Positions 7,424 to 17,007 of a stretch of DNA of 20,480 bases are shown here, piece by piece; the stretch's first letter is position 1; each line of letters begins with the position of its first letter. The stretch spans positions 1 to 20,480 of the IMG/VR virus record IMGVR_UViG_3300009079_000158. One strand, 5' to 3'. A program made the position numbers and the translations under genes. The DNA is from a virus. Below the pieces are notes generated by a model. The model worked only from the letters and a program-made list of their open reading frames with translations, was not told where the DNA came from and did no database searches.

Positions 7424-8521
7424 ATGATTGTAGAAAATCAAGATAATCAAGGCATTAGCAATGAAAATGAAGGCAAAGAAACTCCATCATTTGTTGTTAG
7501 AGAAGTAAATGAAGACGATATTTCGGATGTTTTTAAAGAAAATGAAGAAGAAATAAGTTCTGAATTTGAAGAAAAAGACGTTTCTGGAAGCGAAAACACC
7601 ACTTTTGAATCAGAAGACGAATATGAAACAATTGAGCTTAATGAAGAAGAGGCTTTTCGTTTTCTAAAAGAGTCAAGAGGATTAGATGTAGAAAGTGTAG
7701 ACGATTTATTAAATCCAAAAGGAGGAAAGAAATTAAGTGCTACTGCAGAAAAATTTCAGGAGTTTATTGACAAAACCGGTAATGATAATATTTCGGACTT
7801 TTTAGCTACTCAGAAAGATTGGTCAAAAGAAGATCCTGAAAACGTTCTTAAACAATTATTAAAAACAGAAAACCCTACTTTAGATAAAGAAGAAATTGAT
7901 TTTCTTTTTAACGAAAAGTATTCTTATGACGAAGATTCTTATGATGATGCAGATAAGACAAGAAAGGGTATTAATAAAAAAGTTGACCTACAAAAAGCTT
8001 TAACGTTTTTAGAAAAGCAAAGGGAAGAATATATGATTCAAAGAGGTTCTTTGGATAATATCCCTGAAGATTATTTAAAAGCAAAGCAATTAGTAGACAA
8101 TTATAATAATGAGATTTCCAAAATTGAGGAAGAGTCGGTTGTTAAAAGGAACAAATTTGTTTCTACAACAGAATCTATTTTCAATAATAGTTTTAAAGGT
8201 TTTGAAACTAAAATTGGGGAAGAAAGTTTTGTTGTTAGACCAACAGACGTTTCTAAAACAAAGGAAGCTCAAATGGATATTAGAAATTTCCAAGCAAAGT
8301 TCTTTGACGAAAATGAAAATTTAGTAGATCCAATAGGGTATCATAAAGCTTTATACTTCGGTATGAATGCTGATAAAATTGCTGAACACTACTTCAATTT
8401 AGGTAAAGCTAGCCAAGCCGAAATAGAAGAAAAAGAATCTAAAAACATTACGGAAACTAATGGTATTAGAACAGTTCAAAAACCTACAGGAAGTGCTAAT
8501 TTCAAAGTTAGAGAAGTTTAA
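7424..8521 (+). CDS. Putative capsid scaffolding / pre-capsid protein
   Basis: Directly upstream of the major capsid gene and in the same transcription unit, which is where phages usually place a scaffold. The 365 residues suit that role: residues 1-80 are strongly acidic (many Glu/Asp, probably disordered), the middle (about 110-245) is charged and helical with heptad-like stretches (LQKALTFLEKQREEY, VDNYNNEISKIEEESVVKR), and the C-terminal third is more globular (FFDENENLVDPIGYHKALYFGMNADKIAEHYF). A short motif occurs at both ends: FVVREV at 23-28 and FKVREV as the last six residues. No protease catalytic signature is obvious. Scaffolding is inference from position and composition; a minor capsid protein is the alternative. 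Confidence 0.62.
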   Translation: MIVENQDNQGISNENEGKETPSFVVREVNEDDISDVFKENEEEISSEFEEKDVSGSENTTFESEDEYETIELNEEEAFRFLKESRGLDVESVDDLLNPKGGKKLSATAEKFQEFIDKTGNDNISDFLATQKDWSKEDPENVLKQLLKTENPTLDKEEIDFLFNEKYSYDEDSYDDADKTRKGINKKVDLQKALTFLEKQREEYMIQRGSLDNIPEDYLKAKQLVDNYNNEISKIEEESVVKRNKFVSTTESIFNNSFKGFETKIGEESFVVRPTDVSKTKEAQMDIRNFQAKFFDENENLVDPIGYHKALYFGMNADKIAEHYFNLGKASQAEIEEKESKNITETNGIRTVQKPTGSANFKVREV

Positions 8522-8555
8522 TTAAAACAAAAAACTAACGTAAAAATTAAAAAAA

Positions 8556-9887
8556 ATGAGCTTAAAAGCAGTTCCAGGAGTTTTGTTTACTCCATCGCCA
8601 AGTAAAGTGCCTACACCTGAAAATTATTTAGGTAGTGCAGACTTTAATTTCTTAAATGAATATATGCCTGAGACATATAGCAAAATCCATGATCGTTTTG
8701 GTACACAAGACATCACAGGAATGCTAGAAAGAATGGGTAAAGAGATGCCATACGCATCAGATCAAATCAAATGGACTGAAGAAGGTCGTTTGACAGAATT
8801 AGCATCAGGAGTTACTCGTTCAGGTAACGATTTTACTTCTGCTGATCACTCTTTTAGAGTTAATGAAACTATTACTGTTCGTAACCTAGATGGTTCTGCA
8901 GTAAGAAAAGGTTTAATTACTGCTGTTACAACTAATACTTTTACTGCTTTATGTGGTAATGCAGCAGGATGGACTGCTATTGGTACTGCAGATATTGTTT
9001 TATTTGCTGACTCTAATGAGTTTAAAAAGAAAACAGATGGTATGCAACAATCTTTAAATAGCAAAGTTGAGTTCTTTACTCAAGCAGGAGTTATTACTAA
9101 AGAATTAGTTGAAGAGTCTGGAACTAACTTAACACAAATGACATGGTTAGAAGTAGAAGATTCTAAAGGTGGAGTTGGTTATGTTTGGTACTTTAAAAAC
9201 TATAAAGACACAGAAAAACGTTTCAAAAATGCTGTAGAGACTAAGTGTATCGAAGGAGAAAGATGGGCAGGAGATTTATTAGCTGCAGGTTACGAAGGTA
9301 CTCAAGGTATGTTTAGTGCATTTGCAGAAGGTAATGACTTTGCAGGAGAAGCTAATACTTTAGCTGATTTTGACGAGATTACAGAAAGATTAAATGCTCA
9401 AGGTATGATTTCTAACAACTATATCTATGGTACTTCATCTCAAAACTTAGCTATTGACGATATGTTAAGAGACCAAAACCAAGGTTCTGCCGGTTGGGGT
9501 ATGTTTGACAATGACAAACAAATGGCTATTGAATTAGGATTTAGTGGTTTCCGTAGAGGTGGATATGACTTCGGTTATTCTCGTTGGAGATTCTTAGATA
9601 ACCCTACAACTCAAGGTTCGTTAATTGGTGCTTCTAAAACTCATGCAGTTATGTTCCCTTCAGGTTCAAAAACTGTTTATGATGAAATCAAAGGAGAGGC
9701 AGCAACTCAACCAATGTTACATACTCGTTACAGAGCTAAAGGAAACGAAAATAGAAAATTCAAAATGTCTGTTAGAGATTTTAGTGCAGGAACAAGTAAT
9801 GGTAATGACTCTTTAAAAGTAGATTTTATTACTGAAAGAGCATTAGTAGTGTTAGGAAGAAACAACACTATGATTTTTAGAGGATAG
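8556..9887 (+). CDS. Major capsid protein (HK97-fold, crAss-like)
   Basis: Main shell subunit of the icosahedral head, 443 residues, a little shorter than the gut crAssphage protein as I recall it. The sequence shows a family-like N-terminus (SADFNFLNEYMPETYSKIHDRFG), an inserted beta-rich region at about 95-150 (VRNLDGSAVRKGLITAVTTNTF), a long helix at about 215-240 (KDTEKRFKNAVETKCIEGERW), and the ending ITERALVVLGRNNTMIFRG typical of these capsid proteins. There is no visible N-terminal delta domain, consistent with a separate scaffold. Eight of about 22 Arg codons are CGT, while neighbouring genes use almost only AGA, consistent with very high expression. It follows the scaffold candidate by 34 bases and an A-rich leader, and ends at a strong terminator. 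Confidence 0.93.
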   Translation: MSLKAVPGVLFTPSPSKVPTPENYLGSADFNFLNEYMPETYSKIHDRFGTQDITGMLERMGKEMPYASDQIKWTEEGRLTELASGVTRSGNDFTSADHSFRVNETITVRNLDGSAVRKGLITAVTTNTFTALCGNAAGWTAIGTADIVLFADSNEFKKKTDGMQQSLNSKVEFFTQAGVITKELVEESGTNLTQMTWLEVEDSKGGVGYVWYFKNYKDTEKRFKNAVETKCIEGERWAGDLLAAGYEGTQGMFSAFAEGNDFAGEANTLADFDEITERLNAQGMISNNYIYGTSSQNLAIDDMLRDQNQGSAGWGMFDNDKQMAIELGFSGFRRGGYDFGYSRWRFLDNPTTQGSLIGASKTHAVMFPSGSKTVYDEIKGEAATQPMLHTRYRAKGNENRKFKMSVRDFSAGTSNGNDSLKVDFITERALVVLGRNNTMIFRG

Positions 9888-9903
9888 TCTAAAAACAATA
9901 AAC

Positions 9904-9936
9904 AAAAGGGTGTATGCCAATACACCCTTTTTTTTT
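9904..9936 (+). terminator. Strong terminator after the major capsid gene
   Basis: AAAAGGGTGTAT (9904-9915) and ATACACCCTTTT (9920-9931) form a perfect 12-bp stem with loop GCCA, followed by T's to 9936. It is the most GC-rich hairpin in the window and insulates the capsid unit from downstream genes. Confidence 0.93.
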
Positions 9937-9966
9937 AATTAAAAACAATTTAATCTAATTTACATC

Positions 9967-10917
9967 ATGGCAAAAGAAACAAAAAAAGAGCAAGATGCTC
10001 TAGAGCAAAATGTTATTCAAGACGTAGTAACAGCTAAAGAACCTACAATCCCATTAAGTGAGGTTCAAGAATTGATAAGAGCTAGTGTTAAAGAAGCTTT
10101 AGCTTTACAGACAGAAGCCAAAAAAGAAGTTGAAAAACCTCAACAATCTTATTTTCAAGAAAAAGAAAATACAGATGAAATACCAGGATTAGAAAATTTT
10201 GAATTTAAAGACAGAACTTATGTGTCGTTAAATGGCAGTAAAGCAATTACTCAAGACGTTTTAAATAGACATAAAGCAAAAAGTCCTTGTCAATGGTTAA
10301 ATCCTAGAACAAAAAAACTTATGACTCTTAGGTACTCTAGTAATCAATCTTCTATATTTGTAGAAGAACAGACAGGAGAGGTATTAAACACATATATCAT
10401 TATGAAAGATGGTATGTTAAGAGTTCCTAAAGAAAATGTAACATTACAGAAATTTTTAGCAATTCATCCTCATAATGGAACACGTTTTGAGGAATTAGAT
10501 CCTGCAAAAGAAAATCAAAAAGTAATTGATGCCGAAGATTTAAGATTTGAAGCTGAAGCTGCTGCAAGAAAGCTTTCAGGTATTGAACAAGATGCTATAG
10601 CTAGATTATTGTGTTTTAATTACAAAGAAGATTGGGATTCTTCTACAATTAAAAGAGAGATTTATCAGAAAGCAAAAGAAAACCCTACTAAATTTTTAAA
10701 ATTAGCGAAAGATGATACTTTGAAAATTAAAGGTATTATTAAAACAGCTATGCATAGAGAGTTTATAGCGTACAGAAACTTCGCTTTTTATGATGGAGCA
10801 GGAGACCTTATTGTTAGTGTAAACAGAAATGATGATGAGATAGAAACCATGGTTAGTTACTTAAACTCAAATAAAGGACAAAAACTTTATGAGTATTTAA
10901 AACAAGCTGTATGTTAA
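9967..10917 (+). CDS. Conserved-type head protein downstream of capsid, unknown role
   Basis: A gene in this position follows the major capsid protein in crAss-like genomes, so a virion or assembly role is likely, but I cannot assign one. The 316 residues divide into a charged helical/disordered N-terminus (1-70, with SEVQELIRASVKEALALQ at 31-48), a globular middle at about 105-180 containing CQWLNPRTKKLMTLRYSS and MLRVPKENVTLQKFLAIHP followed by FEELDPAKEN, and a helical C-terminus (about 186-316) with YKEDWDSSTIKREIYQKA and MVSYLNSNKGQKLYEYLKQ. No catalytic motif or membrane segment is seen. Terminators flank it on both sides, but I found no clear promoter box in the 30-base gap before it, so it may depend on readthrough or a promoter I cannot recognise. 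Confidence 0.75.
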   Translation: MAKETKKEQDALEQNVIQDVVTAKEPTIPLSEVQELIRASVKEALALQTEAKKEVEKPQQSYFQEKENTDEIPGLENFEFKDRTYVSLNGSKAITQDVLNRHKAKSPCQWLNPRTKKLMTLRYSSNQSSIFVEEQTGEVLNTYIIMKDGMLRVPKENVTLQKFLAIHPHNGTRFEELDPAKENQKVIDAEDLRFEAEAAARKLSGIEQDAIARLLCFNYKEDWDSSTIKREIYQKAKENPTKFLKLAKDDTLKIKGIIKTAMHREFIAYRNFAFYDGAGDLIVSVNRNDDEIETMVSYLNSNKGQKLYEYLKQAVC

Positions 10918-10939
10918 TTTAAAATCATTCTAAATAACT

Positions 10940-10970
10940 AAAACCTTCTGAGTAATCAGGAGGTTTTTTT
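10940..10970 (+). terminator. Terminator after the 316-aa head protein
   Basis: AAAACCTTCTGA (10940-10951) pairs with TCAGGAGGTTTT (10956-10967) across loop GTAA, with one G-T wobble, then a T-run to 10970. It precedes the connector-operon promoter, whose -33 element overlaps its T-tract. Confidence 0.88.
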
Positions 10971-11002
10971 GTTAATACTAATGAATAAAATTCTTATCTT
11001 TG
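10968..11002 (+). promoter_or_regulatory. Promoter of the connector and tail operon
   Basis: TATCTTTG at 10995-11002 is a perfect TAnnTTTG -7 box, identical to the one before terminase, 17 bases before the ATG at 11020. A TTTG at 10968-10971 sits 23 bases upstream, at the long end of allowed spacing. The terminator T-tract doubles as part of the -33 region. Confidence 0.65.
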
Positions 11003-11019
11003 TTAGAAATTAGATAGTT

Positions 11020-11745
11020 ATGATTAATGTAAATACAGCAAGGAATACAGTTTTGCAGTTATTAAACAAAACGAATAGAGGTTATATTGGACCTGAAGAG
11101 CTTAACAACTTCTTTAATCTTGCACAATTAGCTATTTTTGAAGATTTGTTTTTTGAATATAATAGACATATTAACAAGAGAAACAATCGTCTTACAAATG
11201 ATAGTTTTGCAGACATACCAAAAAACATAAGAGAAAATATAGATATTTTTTCTACATACGCTAATTTATCGTATAATGACATTTCAGATATTTGGAGTTT
11301 TACTGGAAATGATTTTTATAGAACAGAGGGATTGTCTTTAGTTAATAAGAACAATGGGAAAAAGAAAAATGTAGATGAAGGAGACAAGTCTAAGTTGAAT
11401 TTATCTATTAATTCAAATGTCGTAGCACCTACAACCACTTATCCTGAATATATAAAGATAGGTAATGATTATAGATTGTTCCCAAAGGTAAGCACTACAG
11501 ATTACGATTTAGAGTTGTTATATATAAGAACTCCTAAACATCCAAAATGGACATATATTAATGTTAGTGGTAATCCTTTATATAATCCTTCTGCATCAGA
11601 TTTGCAACATATTGAATTAGGGGTTAATTTGTTTGAATCTTTTATAGTTAAGGTTATGCTTTATGCAGGATTTTCAATAAGAGAGCAAGATGTTGTTCAA
11701 GCATCTTCAAATGAAAAAATTAAATCAGAACAAAAGAAAAGCTAA
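11020..11745 (+). CDS. Putative head-tail connector / tail ring protein
   Basis: First gene of the tail operon, 241 residues, probably one of the ring proteins stacked under the portal. The N-terminus is helical (NTARNTVLQLLNKTNRGYIGPEELNNFFNLAQLAIFEDLF). The centre has a strand-rich segment YPEYIKIGNDYRLFPK (about 147-162) followed by DLELLYIRTPKHPKWTY, and the C-terminus is a helix (LGVNLFESFIVKVMLYAGFSIREQDVVQ) with a charged tail. The layout of N-terminal helices, beta insertion and C-terminal helix fits podovirus adaptor/ring proteins. The next gene starts six bases after its stop. Assignment rests on gene order between capsid and muzzle plus this outline; which ring it would form cannot be told from sequence. 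Confidence 0.65.
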   Translation: MINVNTARNTVLQLLNKTNRGYIGPEELNNFFNLAQLAIFEDLFFEYNRHINKRNNRLTNDSFADIPKNIRENIDIFSTYANLSYNDISDIWSFTGNDFYRTEGLSLVNKNNGKKKNVDEGDKSKLNLSINSNVVAPTTTYPEYIKIGNDYRLFPKVSTTDYDLELLYIRTPKHPKWTYINVSGNPLYNPSASDLQHIELGVNLFESFIVKVMLYAGFSIREQDVVQASSNEKIKSEQKKS

Positions 11746-11751
11746 TACGAT

Positions 11752-12597
11752 ATGGCAAACGAAAATCCACAAATTTATTACGAGAATCAAGAAAATCATG
11801 GGGATTATGCTTATGAAACTCTAGAGAATTTAGTTAATAACTACGAGCAAAACTTTACAGGAGACAACACTTTATTAGGACACACACCTAGAAGACAAGT
11901 TTTGTTTTGGATGAAGAAAGGAATACAACAATTTACTTTTAATGCCTTAAAAGAAGTTAAGGCAGTAGAATTAGAACTAACAGATAACCTTGACATCATA
12001 TTGCCACCTGATTACGTTGAGTATGTAAGAATATCATGGCTAGATGTTAATACAGGGGAATTAAGACCAATGTCTGAAAATAAAAAACTAACATTAGCTA
12101 CTTCTTATCTCCAAGACAATGATGCAAATATTTTATTTGACGATGAAGGGGAAATATTAGAAGGAACTACTGCTACCGAATTAATAAATAGCACAATTCC
12201 TGACAACGTAAAGTCTTATTCTTTTTGCAGTAGAGACAATTGGGATTTAGATACTTCTATTAATGGAAATGGAAATTTTAACATTGATAAAAGAGTAGGT
12301 AGAATACATTTTAGTTCTGATAATGCTTCTAGAATAATTGTTTTAGAGTACATTTCAGATGGTTTAGAATACACAGACGAAGAAAACATAAAAGTAAGTA
12401 AGTTAGCTGAGATGGCTTTATATTCTTGGTGTAGTTGGAATCTGTTAAATAATAAAATTGGAGTTCCTGATTATGAAAAAAGAAGAGCGAAAAAAGACTA
12501 TGATACAGCATACAGAAACTCTAAGATAAAATTAATGGGTATTAAAATGCATGAAATAGCACAAGCAATAAAAAAAGCTAATAGTTGGTTTAAATAA
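11752..12597 (+). CDS. Putative P22 gp4-like tail stabilisation / ring protein
   Basis: Second connector gene, 281 residues, immediately before the muzzle, the place of the P22 gp4-like ring protein in crAss-like phages. Features are a helical N-terminal segment TPRRQVLFWMKKGIQQFTFNAL (about 46-67), the conserved-looking LPPDYVEYVRISWLDVNTGELRPM (about 84-107), a central beta region with FNIDKRVGRIHFSS then IIVLEYISDGLE (about 177-206), and C-terminal helices (VSKLAEMALYSWCSWNLLNN, then DYEKRRAKKDYDTAYRNSKIKL). The 'adhesive' strand plus bundled helices suits a head-tail adaptor. It is packed between its neighbours with six-base gaps, so stoichiometry is probably set in one polycistronic message. 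Good confidence in a connector role, less in the exact ring. Confidence 0.75.
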   Translation: MANENPQIYYENQENHGDYAYETLENLVNNYEQNFTGDNTLLGHTPRRQVLFWMKKGIQQFTFNALKEVKAVELELTDNLDIILPPDYVEYVRISWLDVNTGELRPMSENKKLTLATSYLQDNDANILFDDEGEILEGTTATELINSTIPDNVKSYSFCSRDNWDLDTSINGNGNFNIDKRVGRIHFSSDNASRIIVLEYISDGLEYTDEENIKVSKLAEMALYSWCSWNLLNNKIGVPDYEKRRAKKDYDTAYRNSKIKLMGIKMHEIAQAIKKANSWFK

Positions 12598-12603
12598 AAA
12601 AAT

Positions 12604-15600
12604 ATGAAAATCCAAAATAACTTCACAAAAGGAACAATTAATAAAGATTCAGATGAAAGGCTTGTTGCTGCAAATGAACTTATTGATGCTGAAAATTTTT
12701 TTGTTACTACAACTGAAGGATCAAATGCAGGTGTTGGTAAAAACGTACCTGGTAATGTAAAGAAAACAAATTATAATATCTTAGGTGGTAAGACTATTGG
12801 TGTAGGAGATGATGAAAGTAAAAATAGAATTTTCAATTTTATAAAAGGAACTCAGTTTGATTATATTATCGAATATAATGTTGTTACTAATACAAGTGAA
12901 ACTGTACTACAAGCAACTACAGGCGGTGTTTTAAATTTCAAATCAGGAGAAAGAATTTTAAACATTGACGTAATCTCTAGTGGAGAAGAAGGAAGTGATT
13001 TATTAGCTTGGTCAGGAGATAGTAATTCACCTAGAATTGTAAATATAAACAAAGCAAAAACTTATGGAATTGATGGGTTTACTGATATAGAAATTTCAGT
13101 AATGAAACCTTCTCCTATATTTGCTCCTGTTCTTAATTTACTTCAAATTGTAAACGAGACACATACATTTACAAGTGATAAATTTTTATCTTTTGCTTAT
13201 AGATGGAAATATGAAGGAGATTTTTACTCAGCAATTTCCGCTTGGAGTAAATATGCTTTTATACCTGGTTCTTTTGATATAGGTTTTGATTCTTGGGAAA
13301 ATAACTCAATGGTAAATATTGCAAATGCAATTGATATTTCTTTTAAAACAGGAACTAGACATGTCGTAGGTGTTGATATTTTAATGAAAAAAAGTCAATC
13401 TGATATTGTTTATTTAGTTGAAAGATTTGATAAAGAAGAGCAAGTTTGGGGTAATGACGAAACTAGAATTTTCCAATATAACGACAGTAAAATATCTAGA
13501 ATACTTCCGGAAGACCAATATTTTAGACAATATGATAATGTTCCTTTAGCTGCAAAAGCACAAACTATAGCAGGAAATAGGTTAATGTATGCTAACTTTG
13601 AAGAGCAAAGAGACATTGATACTGTTTTAAATTTAGAGGTTGATTATATATCTGATTCAATAGGAGGAACTGAAGAAAACGAAACAGAAGTTTTAAGCAT
13701 TAGTTGCGGAACAGAAGTTAGTAATATGGTTGATTTTAGAGGGATTATAAGCACACCAAATCCAGAAGGTTATATTCATGTTGATTTTTCTACAAATATC
13801 ATATCAGTAGACAACACTAGTAATATAAGTTCAGGAATGAGGATGTCTATATATCCATATATTACAGCAAAAGGCATAAGTAATACAACACAATATACCG
13901 TTACTATACTAGACGAGACAGATGCAATAGTTTATTCAGGAATAGGCACAGGAACTACTCCTCAGTATTTTTATTTTCACATATTAGACATCCCTAATGG
14001 TTTTAATCATCAATATAGAATATTTGTAGACAGCGACACTCCATTTGTTTATGATAATATTGTATCTTCAATTATTAGTAATACCGGAGGAGATATTTTT
14101 GGTTATTTAATTGATGCAAACAATAATTTATGTAAATCTAAATCTAACCCTTCTATACCTGACTATTTTGGAGATGTAATTTTATCAGCATCTCAAACAA
14201 TAGACTTTTCTAATTTTGATTTTAATAAAGACAAAACACTTTTATTTTCTTTTGATATTCAGTCTTTTCAAGAACCAACAAACACAGGAACGCTTTCTTT
14301 GTTTTATGTTTTAGAAGATGATTTTTTAGACTTAAATGATTTTTTTACAAACTCATTATTTACATCAAACATACCGGCTTATAGTCAAATATTTAGAGAC
14401 CGATTTAAATTAGGTTCTGATCCAATAATATTTGAACAAGGATTTCAATTCTCTATTTTAGGAGATATTATGACGATTAAAAATCCTTTTTATCTATTAG
14501 AAACTACAGAAGCTATTGATGATGATGTAGCTCCAGATAACAAAGAAGAGAAATACTTTTTTCACAAATCTTTGAATTTTAATTTTGAAGCAAGTATTAA
14601 TGGTTTTTTAACAAGTTTACATTCAAACAGAGACTATGAAGCAGGTATCGTATATTTAGACGAACAAGGAAGAGAAACTACAGTTTTAACAAATAAAGGA
14701 AACACAGTTTATATTCCTCATGTACATTGCATAGACCAAAACAGATTAGTTATAGAGACAAATTTTAATCCTCCTTCATGGGCTAAGTATTATAAATTTG
14801 CAATTAAACAAACTAAAAATGAATACCACACTATAATAGCCAACATGTTCTTTGAAGAAGGAGCTTATAGATGGATAAAATTAGATGGTGTAAATAAAAA
14901 CAAAGTTAAAGATGGAGATGTTCTTATTGTTAAATCTGATTTAGCAGGACCTCTAAGTAATTTAATAGAATTAAAAGTTTTAGATGTAAAAGTACAGGAT
15001 GATGATTTTATAGTAGGAAACACAGATTTAGATTTAAACCTACTAAAAGAACCTCAAGGCTTATATTTTAAAATTAAACCTTTAGGAATAGACTTAAATT
15101 ATACTTCAAATACAACTAACGTGTATTCAGGTTCAAAATCTAGACATAATCCAGGTTTTGAAACTTTTACTTTACCTGAATTTGGAACATATGATATAGG
15201 TGGTATTTTCATCCCTTCTACAGTAAAAGAAGGTTCGTATATTTATGTTGATATAAACTCAGATGAAGCTTCTAAAGGAAACAGGTGGTTTTATAAAAAA
15301 GCATTTTACGCTTCTAGGGATTATACTACAGTAGAATCTTTTTTTGAAAATCAAGTGGCTATAGATTCTGAGTTTATTCAATTTCTTATAGATCATGGAT
15401 CTTATAGATTTACTTCTGATGGAAAACAATTTGCTTTTTTTACAAGGGAAGGAGGTTATGGTGGTTCTGGAAGAAGACATACAAATGTTTCTATAACTAT
15501 TAAACAAAATAATTTTCTAGTATTTGAAACAAAACCTATTGAAAATCTAGGTGTATCTTTCTTTAAAGACCAAAATGTTTATACTATAACTGATGGACAA

Positions 15601-17007
15601 CATAATTCAGGAGACGTTATTAACCCTAATAAACACATTTTAACAAATGCTTTTAACTGTTTTGCTTTTGGTAATGGAGTTGAGAGTAATAGAGTCAAAG
15701 ATTCGTTTACAGGAGATTTCTTTAGTATAGATAATTCAGCTACTAATGTAAGTGCAGATGCTTATAAAAAGATAAATAGGTTTGCAGATATTACATATTC
15801 AGGAGTTTTTAATAGCAATACAGGTCTTAATGAGTTAAATAAATTCAATTTATCATTAGCAAATTATAAAGATGATATAGAAAAGACTTATGGTCCTATT
15901 GTGAAAATTAAAGCCCAAGATACTGATTTAGATGTTTTCCAAGAAGACAAATTAAGCAAGGTTTTCTATGGCAAGGATGCTTTGTTTAATGCGGATGGAA
16001 CAAGCAATCTATCAAGAATAGAAGATGTTTTAGGGCAGCAAGTTACTAATAAAGGAGAGTATGGTATTTCTTATCATCCGGACAGTTTTGATGAGTATGG
16101 TTTTAACTCTTATATGACAGACTTAAAAAGAGGTGTTGTATTAAAGAACAACCATAATAACGGAATTTTTGAAATATCTTTTCAAGGTATGAGAGATTAT
16201 TTCAAAAAAATGTTTAGAGATAATAAAATAAACCATATTAAAGGGCAGTACGATCAATTCCATGATTATTTCTTACTAAACATACAATATAACGATACTG
16301 AGTATGTTACATGGGTTTATTCAGATAAAGACAACGGTTGGTTGGGTAGATTAAAAATGAATCCTGAAGATATGATTAGAATAAATAGTCATTTGTTAGC
16401 ATTTAAAGATGGAGAAGTTTACCTATGTAATCAACAATCTAATTACAATACTTTTTTTGGAATAGAAACACCTAGTACTTTTGCATTTAATTTCAGTCAA
16501 AATCCAAGCGATAGAAAGAATTTTAAAAATATAAGTATTGAAGGTTCTATTCCTACAGAGATTGTTTTAAAAACAGACAATGATAATGGATATATCCATA
16601 AAGAAGACTTCGAGAAGAAAGAAAATGTTTATTATGCGTATGTTAGAAACTCTAATGAGACTATAGATACTGCATTATTAAGTTGTCAAGGAGTTGGACA
16701 GGCTAACATAAATGGACTAACACTAGAGTTTGACTTTGATTTAGATGTAGCTATTTCAGTTGGAGACATTATATTAAATTCTAATTTACAAGTAGTAGGA
16801 ACTATTTTATCAAAAACATCAAGAAATCTAGTTATGGACACTATAAACAACATAGTAGATAATGATTTTGTTTTAGTTTCAAAACCACAAAGTATAGAAG
16901 GTCAGTCATTATTAGGGTATTACATGAGAGTTGATTGTGAGTTCTCTAGTGCAAATGCACAAGAAATTTTCGCAATGAATAGTGAAGTATCTAAATCTTT
17001 TGAGTAA
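12604..17007 (+). CDS. Tail muzzle / nozzle protein (crAss-like)
   Basis: The largest gene in the window, 1467 residues, matching the size and position of the crAss-like muzzle protein that forms the distal tail tube and is related in part to the T7 gp12 nozzle. The N-terminus shows a characteristic opening: FTKGTINKDSDERLVAANE (7-25), DAENFFVTTTEGSNAG (29-44) and GNVKKT. The rest is overwhelmingly beta-strand, as expected for propeller and sandwich domains, with many N/D/T/S-rich loops. The C-terminal third contains NKINHIKGQYDQFHDYFLL, TEYVTWVYSDKDNGWLGRL and DGEVYLCNQQSNYNTFFGI, which look like the conserved nozzle core. No protease or glycosidase motif was recognised. It follows the ring genes by six bases; its stop codon overlaps a -7 box for the next gene. 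Confidence 0.85.
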   Translation: MKIQNNFTKGTINKDSDERLVAANELIDAENFFVTTTEGSNAGVGKNVPGNVKKTNYNILGGKTIGVGDDESKNRIFNFIKGTQFDYIIEYNVVTNTSETVLQATTGGVLNFKSGERILNIDVISSGEEGSDLLAWSGDSNSPRIVNINKAKTYGIDGFTDIEISVMKPSPIFAPVLNLLQIVNETHTFTSDKFLSFAYRWKYEGDFYSAISAWSKYAFIPGSFDIGFDSWENNSMVNIANAIDISFKTGTRHVVGVDILMKKSQSDIVYLVERFDKEEQVWGNDETRIFQYNDSKISRILPEDQYFRQYDNVPLAAKAQTIAGNRLMYANFEEQRDIDTVLNLEVDYISDSIGGTEENETEVLSISCGTEVSNMVDFRGIISTPNPEGYIHVDFSTNIISVDNTSNISSGMRMSIYPYITAKGISNTTQYTVTILDETDAIVYSGIGTGTTPQYFYFHILDIPNGFNHQYRIFVDSDTPFVYDNIVSSIISNTGGDIFGYLIDANNNLCKSKSNPSIPDYFGDVILSASQTIDFSNFDFNKDKTLLFSFDIQSFQEPTNTGTLSLFYVLEDDFLDLNDFFTNSLFTSNIPAYSQIFRDRFKLGSDPIIFEQGFQFSILGDIMTIKNPFYLLETTEAIDDDVAPDNKEEKYFFHKSLNFNFEASINGFLTSLHSNRDYEAGIVYLDEQGRETTVLTNKGNTVYIPHVHCIDQNRLVIETNFNPPSWAKYYKFAIKQTKNEYHTIIANMFFEEGAYRWIKLDGVNKNKVKDGDVLIVKSDLAGPLSNLIELKVLDVKVQDDDFIVGNTDLDLNLLKEPQGLYFKIKPLGIDLNYTSNTTNVYSGSKSRHNPGFETFTLPEFGTYDIGGIFIPSTVKEGSYIYVDINSDEASKGNRWFYKKAFYASRDYTTVESFFENQVAIDSEFIQFLIDHGSYRFTSDGKQFAFFTREGGYGGSGRRHTNVSITIKQNNFLVFETKPIENLGVSFFKDQNVYTITDGQHNSGDVINPNKHILTNAFNCFAFGNGVESNRVKDSFTGDFFSIDNSATNVSADAYKKINRFADITYSGVFNSNTGLNELNKFNLSLANYKDDIEKTYGPIVKIKAQDTDLDVFQEDKLSKVFYGKDALFNADGTSNLSRIEDVLGQQVTNKGEYGISYHPDSFDEYGFNSYMTDLKRGVVLKNNHNNGIFEISFQGMRDYFKKMFRDNKINHIKGQYDQFHDYFLLNIQYNDTEYVTWVYSDKDNGWLGRLKMNPEDMIRINSHLLAFKDGEVYLCNQQSNYNTFFGIETPSTFAFNFSQNPSDRKNFKNISIEGSIPTEIVLKTDNDNGYIHKEDFEKKENVYYAYVRNSNETIDTALLSCQGVGQANINGLTLEFDFDLDVAISVGDIILNSNLQVVGTILSKTSRNLVMDTINNIVDNDFVLVSKPQSIEGQSLLGYYMRVDCEFSSANAQEIFAMNSEVSKSFE

